Origin: Sorghum bicolor
Taxonomy: Eukaryota > Streptophyta > Magnoliopsida > Poales > Poaceae
NCBI RefSeq assembly: GCF_000003195.3
Contig: NC_012872.2
Coordinates: 24,204,066-24,268,065, forward strand
Reading direction: 5' to 3'
Length of the DNA stretch: 64,000 nt
Part shown: positions 55,901 to 64,000 of the stretch, piece by piece
Layout of the letters: every line of letters starts with the position of its first letter
Numbering within the stretch: position 1 is the first letter of the stretch
Translations under genes and position numbers: made by a program
Notes under the pieces: generated by a model
The model's input: only the letters and a program-made list of their open reading frames with translations
Databases searched by the model: none
What the model was told of the DNA's origin: nothing

Positions 55901-57849
55901 TGAAAGGTCCTAATATGGCTAGAGGGGGGTGAATAGCCTATTTAAAAATTCTACAAACTCACTAGAGCAAAAGGTTAGTAAATAACAAAGCAAAGCTTTT
56001 TGCTCTAGCTCTAAAGGGGGTTTGCAAGCCACCTACCCAACAATTCTAGTAGCTATGATCTCTATGCAGACAAGAACTAAGTCTCTACAAGTTACACTAG
56101 AGAACTAAGCTACACAAGGCAAAGTAAGCAACTAAACTAATTACACTAGTTTGCGGTAAGTAAAGATAAGATGAGATATTTATAACGCCGTGTAGGGGAT
56201 GAACCAATCACCAATATAAACAATCAAGCACCGGGAGAATGCCAATCAAACACAATTGAGACACCAACTTTTCTCCCGAGGTTCACGTGCTTGCCGGCAC
56301 GCTACGTCCCCGTTGTGTCGACCAACACTTGGTGGTTCGGTGGCTAAGAGGTGTAGCACGAACCTCGTCCTCACTAGGACACCACAAGAACCTACCCACA
56401 AGTGAGGTAGCTCAATGACACGAGCAATCCACTAATGTTGCCTTTGGCTCTCTGCCGAGGTAGGCACAAACCCCTCACAATCACCGGGAGATGGCCACGA
56501 ACAATCACCAACTCATGCCAATCCTCCTCCGCTGCTCCAAGCCGTCTAGGTGGCGGCAACCACCAAGAGTAACAAGAAAACCGCAGCCAAAACGATCCCC
56601 AAGTGCCACTAGATGCAATCGCTCAAGCAAATGCACTTGAAATCACTCCCAATCTCACAAAGATGTATAATCTATGAAGGAGATGAGTGGGAGGTGTTTG
56701 CATAAGCTCACAAGGATGTCTAGTAGTCAAGAATGCCAAGAGTGTGAGCCCCAAGCCGGCCAAACACGTATTTATAGCCCCTCAAATAAATAGAGCCGTT
56801 GGCTCTTTCACTGGGAAAAACTCGGGGTCACCGGACGCTCTTAAAGGGGCACCAGATGCTCAGCACCTGCGTCCGGTGCTCCAACGTCAGCCACGTGTCG
56901 CGTTTTGAAAATCTCGTGTCAGGGTCTAACGGTCACCTGCAGTGCACCAGACACTGAGCAATCCGGTGCACACCGGACTCATGCGCAGAGAGTTCCGCAA
57001 ACCTGAGGGTCACCGGACGCTAAGCACCGGTAGCGTCCGGTGCTCACCGGACCCATGCGCAGAGAGGGTCGCAAAACGCCCGCACACCAGACGCTCCCTG
57101 AGCGTCCGCTGCTTCTAGTCAAACAATCCGACCGAAGTCAGACAACACCAGACGCATGAACAGGAGCTCCCCAGCGTTCGAAGTTCACCGTCCGGTGCTT
57201 AACCCTAGCACCACAGCACACCGGACGCACAACCTCTACGTCCGGTGCCTCAACAGCTAGCGTCCGGTGAGTGTTTCTCTGCGAGGAACACTCCCGCGAC
57301 TTCTCCAAATCTCCCACCGACGCAATAGAAAATATGCACTTCATTTTCTCGAAAATATGCACTTCATCCTCTCTCTACCCTTCCAACTCCAACTCCCATC
57401 TCAAAGTGTGCCAACACCACAAAGTGTAAACCAACTTGTGCACGTGTGTTAGCATTTTCTTCGAAGGAGTTAAGTTACCTCACTAGGTTCTAAATGCATG
57501 CACATGAACAATGACACCTAGTGGCACTTGATAACTGCTTAGCCAAAAAATTCCCCTCTTTATAGTATGGCTATCTATCCTAAATGTGATCACACCCTCT
57601 ATGGTGTCTTGATCACCAAAACCAAAACCCTAAGCAATACCTTTGCCATGATCCCCATAGGGTTTTGTTTTTCTCTTTCTTCTTTTCCATGTTGAGCACT
57701 TGATCATCTTGTGGTCATCACCATCGTCACCATGATCATCACTTGCTCCATCACTTGGCATGTACCAACCTCATTAAGTCTACACACGCTTAGTATAGAG
57801 GTTAGTACTAGGGTTTCATCAATTATCCAAAACCAAACTAGGGCTTTCA
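55901..57849 (-). repeat. Sirevirus 5' LTR
   Basis: 1949 bp, plus-strand view TGAAAGGTCC to GGGCTTTCA. The CACCGGACGC/GCGTCCGGTG palindrome cluster lies at 56825-57270. Confidence 0.93.
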
Positions 57850-58858
57850 CCATTTACTCCCGAGTTTTCCATACCCGAAAAGCTTCACCCTGGAATTAAA
57901 AATTAATACCTTATCTCTGGGTGAGAACTCCTTCCTGATCCTCTTGTCATTCCATCTTTTGACTCTTTCTTTGTAGATCTTTGAATTGTGATATGCTTTC
58001 TCTCGCCATTCCTCCAATTCTGATAATTGCATTATTCTATGATCTCCAGCAACATCTAGGTCCTTATTCCATCTCCTTATGGCCCAGTGTGCTTTGAACT
58101 CTAGTTCGACAGGTAGGTGGCAAGTCTTCCCGTACACCAATTGGTATGGAGACATTCCAATTGGGGTCTTGTATGCTGTCCGGTATGCCTAGAGTGCATC
58201 GGGTAACTTGTCCTTCCATGCCGTTCCCATCTCATTTACTGTCTTCTAAATAATATTCTTGGTTTTCTTGTTGGAAGTCTCTGCTTGGCCACTTGTCTGA
58301 GGATGATAGGGGTAGCGATGTTGTGACGAATTCCATGTCTTGATAGATAGTGCTCGAAGCGTTTGTCGATGAAATGTGTTCCTCCATCACTTATCACTAC
58401 TCTAGGGACTCCAAACCTTGGAAATATGATTTCTTCAAACATCCTCCTTGAACTGATGTTGTCAGCGTGCTTGCAAGGTAGTGCCTCTACCCACTTGGAG
58501 ACGTTGTCAACTACCACCAAGATGAACTCACACTTCTTTGATGGGGAAATGGACCCACGTAGTCTATTCCCCAGACATCAAATAGCTCTATCAGAAGGTT
58601 GTTGGTGAGTGGCATGGCATCTCTTGTATTTATGTTTCCATGCCTTTGACATGGCCCACATCTTCTAATATATTGCTTCGTGTCTTCATACATTGTAAGC
58701 CAGTAGAATCCACACTGCCAGATCTTTGAATGTGTACGGAATGCTCCATAATGACCTCCGTATGGTGATGAATGACATATGTCGATGATCTTCCATCCTT
58801 CCTCAGTGGTCACACATCTCCTAAGCAAGCCATCAGAGCATACTCAGAAGAGGTATGG
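57850..58858 (-). pseudogene. AT5: Athila integrase, broken
   Basis: Minus strand from 58858: the HHCC finger is present (HSSPYGGHYGAFRTH, then CGPCQRHG), the first catalytic Asp lies in WGIDYVGPF, a frameshift follows near 58515, the second Asp lies in VVISDGGTHF, then a further frameshift near 58290 scrambles the region of the catalytic Glu. The late core [18 protein letters not shown] (58155) to KLGSKW is open and nearly identical to AT1, and is cut at 57850 by the Sirevirus. Right flank TATGG marks the AT6 insertion. Confidence 0.85.
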
Positions 58859-60138
58859 TGTTGACGGTCCTTAATGCTTATATTTAACCATCAATTAATC
58901 ATAGAAAAGGATCCAAATGCAACCAACACCTAGACTTAGGGTTTTATCTGACAGAATTCCACGAGTTTTGGTGTTTGTCTATTTCTGCAGGGGGTTATCA
59001 GGAAATAAGGAAGAAAGGCCCACACGTCGGGTTTACATAGAGATATTAACGTGCCGCGCAATTTTCTATCATCTAGAAGACTCCAGAAGCCACGGGAACA
59101 AAGCGGAAGCCGAGAGGCCTCAGGGACAGGGGGCCCGCCCTAGTCCTGAGGGCGCCCGCCCTCCCCCCTGGACCAATCAGGGAGAAGCTCGGGGATCATG
59201 CTCCACCGACCTAATACTTCAAGGAAAACCACACGATCAATGTCGGTTTGATCCGACGGCCCAGATTCACTTGAAGGGACTATAAAACCAAACCCCCCAG
59301 GCCCCTGGAGATCATACCTCTTCTACAGAATCAAAGCTAGGGTTTCAATTCTTCATCCAAGTAGAGAGGATCCCTCTAGTTCTTCTAGTTCTACCTCTAG
59401 TTCATCTAGATCTAGTTCTAGTTCATCTAGTTCTAGTTCTAGTTCCTCTAGTTCTAGTTCTAGTTAGTTCTAGTTGTAATCTAGAAAATAGGGAGAGAGA
59501 AGAGGAGAGCGGAAGAGGAGCCGGATCTGTCGGATCTTCCTCAACATTATACTTTTGCAGCATCTGGTTCGTTCTTCATCGTTCTCCAGGTTCTTCAATT
59601 CATAACTCCTGAGTTCTCTAATTACTTTTATTTACATTCAAGTTATTTATTGGATTCCCGCTTGCATCAAGTGCTCTAATCTTTGAAACATTAGAGTAGT
59701 AATTAATAGATTAGACGTGGTGTTTAGTCTTGCGATTACCTGGAATTGCACCCAATCCTGCGGATTGTTGTGGTAGCCTTAGGGTAGTGACAGCCCTAAC
59801 GGTCGACGTATTCCACCACGTTCGGATCGGTGTTTGTAGGACCATAGTTAGACCTTCCAAGCCCCCTTCTCATCTCTTTCTGTGGTTAGTGCTCTGATGT
59901 CCCGATATAGATAATCTTGAAGTAATTCTTGATTCTTAGATCAACTAGAGAACTCTGAGGAAACTTCCTCTCTTCCCACCAAAAATAATTATATAGTTAT
60001 CCTTGGGCGATCTTGGATCTTAATTAGTACACTCACGTTCTCTGTGGAAAATCGATACTCTGGAATACTCCTGGGTGAAGGCTACATCGGTATCCGTGCG
60101 CTTGCGGATTTTTCTGTTTGCGTTTAAAATACCCAACA
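58859..60138 (+). repeat. AT6 5' LTR
   Basis: 1280 bp, TGTTGACGG to ACCCAACA, after the flank TATGG (58854-58858). GGGCGCCCGCCC-type palindromes at about 59129-59165, TATAAAA at 59281-59287, and a (TCTAGT)n-like minisatellite at about 59373-59475. Confidence 0.88.
59373..59475. repeat. CTAGTT minisatellite in the AT6 LTR
   Basis: About 100 bp of imperfect TCTAGT / TCTAGTTCA units just after the transcription start region of the LTR. Not seen in the AT2 or AT4 LTRs. Confidence 0.85.
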
Positions 60139-60145
60139 AGCTTTC

Positions 60146-60163
60146 TGGTGCCGTTGCTGGGGA
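60146..60163 (+). promoter_or_regulatory. AT6 primer binding site (tRNA-Asp, two C-to-T changes)
   Basis: TGGTGCCGTTGCTGGGGA differs from the perfect site by two C-to-T changes, both at CpG, as expected from deamination of methylated cytosine. Confidence 0.85.
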
Positions 60164-60219
60164 ACGGTAGCTGTGCTAGTTTCGAACCAAGTCGTCCGTA
60201 TATCCTTTTTCTTTTCCCT

Positions 60220-60470
60220 TTTATACCACACTCACCTTGCCATTTTCACCACACCACATGGATTTCACCTAAGCATTAATGAGCATGGAATTTATTTCAT
60301 AGCCACTTCATTTACTCCATGCTCATATGCAACATCTTCACAATCCATTGGTCTCTCCAACATCACCACATTCGAGATCTCCAACCCCCTCATCCTTTCT
60401 ATTTATAAAAACTTTAAAAGGGCGGTTGTCGATGCATATGTCTATAATAAATTTTGCAGATCTCGTTGAG
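60220..60470 (+). pseudogene. AT6: remnant of the AT2-type unknown ORF
   Basis: Retains only the C-terminal part: HGFHLSINEHGIYF, TTFEISNPLILSIYKNFKR and AVVDAYVY, then diverges. The N-terminal 200 or so codons of the AT2 copy are deleted. Confidence 0.6.
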
Positions 60471-60479
60471 TTGATCTTG

Positions 60480-61890
60480 ATATAGGTCAGCGTTGGAGGG
60501 GAAACCACTTCGCCGACATAAATTGATGGTTTCCCAAGGACAAGCTTAGAGTCCTAAAACAAGCACAGATCAGATCATAACTTGAGCTTTTAATTATTTG
60601 TATCATTACCTTGTGTATTGAGCATATAAGGATAATTGTAAAAATATTCCTTCGGGTATTCTTGTCACTAACCTTTCCAGGATTGGAGCAAGAAGATCGA
60701 ATGAATGACAAGCACAAGGTATGTCCAACCAATCATCATACAACATTGAATTGAATTCATCCAAACTTGAATTTTGCAAAATTCAAGCTTGGGGGAGTAC
60801 TTTACATTAAAACATCCTTTGCCATGTTGCTATGTTGGTTGTCCCTACCTTTGAGACATGCTCAATTTGTTAAATACTAATCACACTACTTCATCTCCAC
60901 TTGAGTAGATCACTATAAATGCGCTCATGCTACCTTTATTTGCTTTAGTATATGTCTAGGTTTGGAGTAGTTTCATTTATCTCTTAATTAAGCATGGTGC
61001 TTAGTTTAGGGCTGATGATCTTACTTCCAAGGGAGTTTAAATTAAGCATGATGCTTAGGTTAAAATGCCCTCCTAAATCAAATTAGACATGGTGTCTAGG
61101 TTGATTTTTGAACCGATAGTATGCTATAGTAGATATTGGATATTTTGTTGGACTAACCCCTGCAGGAAAACTTTCAATATCGACCTGGGAAGTCCTGAGA
61201 TAAACTCACATTGGAGACAAAGAGAGAGGCACATGAAGTTTAACAATTTACACAAGGAAGGCATAGCTCACAAGAGATGATCCATGGAGGGTGCTACAAA
61301 CACGATGCACAACCGCTAAGAAAGGAAAGCTTCCACAAGGTCATACTGTACCATCACTCTTCAAGTAAGGTAACATCTTAAGGTACTTGTCTATCACTTC
61401 TATAAGCTTCTCCTTGGTTCTGGCGTTCACATGAATAAAAGAGACAAACATGTATGATTTGCAACACTAGATTAACCAACACAATTGATTCAATATGTTT
61501 AGTCCTTCCACCTTTGTGATCCCACACTCCTAGTCTTATGAACTAAAATGTTGCACACTCAATCTTTGGAAAATGATAGTAATGTAAAGAAAAGAAACAT
61601 TTACTTAGATAGATTATCTTTCCATAAGGTTGAGTGATCTGATCTGACAAATGTTTTAAATGCTACACTCATGATATTATTATCCATCAACTTTGTCTTG
61701 CTCACTATGCTTAAGGTTAGAGAAGAACAAATACACTTTTGGTTCTGTTGGTGTTTTCCACCAACAGGGCCCATGCACTTGATCTCTGCCTTGTCTCTAT
61801 GAGCAGGTACACTTCAAGCAAAATATGAAGGAGTTTTACAACTCCCAGACTTCACCAAAGTGAAGAACCTAAATCTATGAGCACAAACAC
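60480..61890 (+). other. AT6 noncoding block before the protease
   Basis: Homologous to AT2 8150-9400 on the other strand. Contains the internal polypurine-like CAAGCTTGGGGGAGTAC (60784-60800) and the 9-bp-stem hairpin (61745-61767). No gene. Confidence 0.65.
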
Positions 61891-63130
61891 GCTGGAGATA
61901 CTGGACACTCAGGCAATCACTGCCCTGAGATGCTTGAGGACGTAACTACTGGAGTAACCCTGTTGTGGAAGTAATTACTGACCTTCTACCGGTCAAGAGA
62001 TACAATCCAGGACGTCCCGTCATCCCGATCTCCATCAGCATGGTGGACTTCCTAGAAGCACTCTGCGACTTTGGCTCCAGCGTCAACATTATGCCCAGGG
62101 TACTCTATGAAAAATTCTTTACACATCCTTTATTAGAAACAGCCAAGTGTTTGCAGCTTGCATATCGTACGCTAAGTTTCCCAAAGGGAATATTGAAGAA
62201 CCTCTGCGTCCGAGTTGGTACCTTATACGACCCAGCAGACTTCGTGGTGATAGAGACAGGTAGTGATGAGAGGGCACCCATCATCCTAGGGAGGCCATTC
62301 CTGAACACCTCGGGAGCTATCATCTACGCTAGTGCTGCCAATATCAGTTTCTACATCAAGGGAAGGAAGGAGACGTTTTCCTTCAAGAACAAGACTACAC
62401 AAATCTCAGAGCATTCCCGTCATGAACCAAGAAAGAGGACCAACAGGAGGAACAAGAACAAGTAAATGTGTACCGAGTCAGCTAAGTTGGTCACTGCAGC
62501 TCAAGGAGGTCAAGATCATCAACTCAAGTCACCTTTCTCGATCAAGAAGGACGACCTTGGTGTTCCAAGCATTGAGTGCACAATCAACGGATATTCTTTT
62601 CAAAAGACACTCTACGACACCGGATCTAACGTCAACATAATGGCCGCAGTCACTTATCAGCTCCAGCATGGAACCATGTCCCTACAACCAACATACATTC
62701 AGCTCCAGATGATTTTAAGATTATTGACATGGGAGAAGACAAGTACGATCCACCCATCATCCTTGGAAGACCGTTCCTCCGCACTGTTAAAGCAATCATC
62801 TACATTGGAACCGGAGAAGTCCACATGCACTTTCCCTCTGAGAAGGTACGCTGCTATTTTACTGACCCTAACTATATAGTTGAAGACTCTAAGCAGGTCA
62901 GGACAAGAAGAAGACGACGCAACCGCAACTAGAGTAGGCAAATTATCAAGGACGAATGGGCGGATTATGAAGGAGAAGTAGTAAGGTCTGAAGACATACA
63001 ACTTGAACAGAACTGTCCTGAGGAGACCGTAGCACCGTGTCAGGTGTGGAGAGAGAAGATAGTTATACATGAAGACCAGGCGCTGTCGGAACCACTGACT
63101 ACGCCATCCAGCGAATCCCAGGACAACTGA
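61891..63130 (+). pseudogene. AT6: knuckle remnant and tandem aspartic protease domains
   Basis: A degraded knuckle (TGHSGNHCPEML) is followed by protease domain 1 (CDFGSSVNIMP; LSFPKGILKNL; APIILGRPFLNT) and, after a TAA at about 62463, domain 2 (YDTGSNVNIMA; PPIILGRPFLRT; HMHFPSEKVRCYF) and an Arg-rich tail with a TAG near 62930. The first domain is better preserved than in AT2. The frame ends at about 63130 without polymerase. Confidence 0.82.
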
Positions 63131-64000
63131 GAAAATAGAGAGTCCTGTTCGGAGGACTTAAAAACACCGAACGCCTTGGTAAGAGTTAAACTTGGTAGTT
63201 ATCCTTTTTCCCTTTCAATTATTTAAAATAGTTTGCTTAGTTAATCAGGTTCATGTCATCTTAAAAAGAAAATAAAAATGTTAAAAACAGTAAGCCCCAT
63301 GTGAGTATGCTCATGGCATAAAACCCATAAGTACATTCACTGTGGTGGCATAAAAATAAAATAAATATATTCCCGTCCTATAAAAATAAAATTATAAAAA
63401 TAAAATTATGATCCTACTAATGAGTAACATTTATTGAGGAGGCTCAACATGATAAAGGCTAGATATTTATGCTAACACTTAACTAGTTCCACAAAGCTTT
63501 GTTGTCTATTTGAGCTCCACAGAATTCAAGGATCAAAGAAGACTAGCAGACGAAGGACATCCTAATCGCTGTCAGAGTGCTGCCGACATTCAAATACACC
63601 TCCGCCACCTGCTAGCTACATCAGAAGAAATTATGTCAAAATCCAGCTTGGGGGAGAGCACCCCCATTTATCCAGATAAGTGTTCTACTCACGTTTATAC
63701 TTTACTCAAATAATAAAAAAGATGCATAATCATAAAAACCCAAATAAAGATTTTATGCTTATATATATATCTTTGCTTAGTTTGCTAAATAAAAAAAATC
63801 AAGATAAGTATTATTTTTCTTTCTTAGTTTTATTTACTAGTATTCGGAAATAAAAAAATGCATAACCATGAAACCAAACATAGTTTTTGTTTTGAGTAAT
63901 ATATAATAGTTTTATGTAATACTAAGTTTTAAATAAAATAAAAAGAATGTTTGATTCAAGTCTAGGTAATTGACAAACATGATATGAGAAGGTCTGAGCT
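63131..64000 (+). other. AT6 noncoding internal region
   Basis: Matches AT4 35161-36000, including CAGCTTGGGGGAGAGCACCCCC (63644-63665). No gene is supported; the element continues beyond the window. Confidence 0.7.

Larger units (their letters stand above)
47555..57849 (-). mobile_element. Sirevirus (Maximus/SIRE-type Ty1/copia), nearly full length
   Basis: On the minus strand: 5' LTR 57849-55901, tRNA-iMet primer site, large gag, gap of 100 N, pol, noncoding 3' region with a Tat solo LTR, polypurine tract, 3' LTR. The long gag with coiled coil, the iMet primer site and the LTR palindromes are Sirevirus hallmarks. Right flank CCATT in the AT5 integrase; the left flank was deleted together with the LTR edge. 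Confidence 0.9.
44948..58858 (-). mobile_element. AT5: Athila element of the AT1 family, split by a Sirevirus and AT6
   Basis: Minus-strand order from the right: integrase (58858-57850), then the Sirevirus, then the extra-ORF end (47554-47358), noncoding region, polypurine tract and 3' LTR. Compared with AT1, about 1 kb between the integrase end and the middle of the extra ORF is missing at the left Sirevirus edge. AT6 interrupts the integrase at 58859; the rest of AT5 lies right of the window. Confidence 0.8.
58859..64000 (+). mobile_element. AT6: non-autonomous Athila-type element of the AT2 type, 5' part
   Basis: Order: LTR, decayed tRNA-Asp primer site, remnant of the AT2-type unknown ORF, noncoding block, knuckle remnant, tandem protease, noncoding region running off the right end. 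It is inserted in the AT5 integrase. It lacks gag proper, and no polymerase is visible. Confidence 0.82.

Overview
This window looks like intergenic DNA of a grass (Poaceae, most likely a panicoid) and is made almost entirely of transposable elements. I see no ordinary host gene, no tRNA or rRNA gene and no CRISPR. The grass call rests on Athila-type Ty3/gypsy elements primed by tRNA-Asp, a Sirevirus (Ty1/copia) whose LTRs carry CACCGGACG-type palindromes, a Tat-type element with an antisense gene, a long-LTR element primed by tRNA-iMet, and a CACTA transposon with GGGACTAAAG repeats. The species cannot be fixed from the sequence. One run of 100 N (53865-53964) marks an assembly gap.

The layout is a deep nest, resolved from LTR termini (TG...CA), primer sites and target duplications. 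The oldest layer is a CACTA transposon (minus strand) at 29119-30695 and 41106-44947. Leftward, each element is cut by the next: a chromovirus-like element CV (26353-29118, minus) sits in the CACTA tnpA-like gene. A Tat element (18566-26352, plus) sits in the CV gag. A 3.9-kb-LTR element LL (13072-18565, minus) sits in the Tat integrase. An Athila LTR AT3 (12082-13071, minus) sits in the LL ORF. Athila AT1 (1-3667 plus 11709-12081, plus strand) sits in AT3. A complete 8.0 kb element AT2 (3668-11708, minus, duplication GTAGT) sits in the AT1 LTR.

Rightward, AT4 (30696-41105, plus) sits in the first tnpA-like exon and itself holds a 2.06 kb solo LTR (36946-39006, duplication GAGCT). AT5 (from 44948, minus) sits in the CACTA transposase gene. 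AT5 is interrupted by a nearly full-length Sirevirus (47555-57849, minus), which holds a Tat solo LTR (49397-50427, duplication CTACC). AT5 is also interrupted by AT6 (58859 to the window end, plus).

The most interesting content is accessory coding capacity inside these elements. The LL element encodes a protein whose mature N terminus reproduces the histone H3 tail (K9, S10, T11 kept, K4 and K14 changed to R) joined to a coiled coil. AT1 carries an extra 209-aa ORF with its own TATA box and poly(A) signal. The Tat element carries a six-exon antisense gene with its own TATA box. AT2, AT4 and AT6 share tandem retropepsin-like domains but show no reverse transcriptase or integrase, and AT2 has an unrecognised ORF in the gag position. 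Most coding regions are broken by stops or frameshifts. The Sirevirus pol and the AT1 extra ORF are the best preserved.
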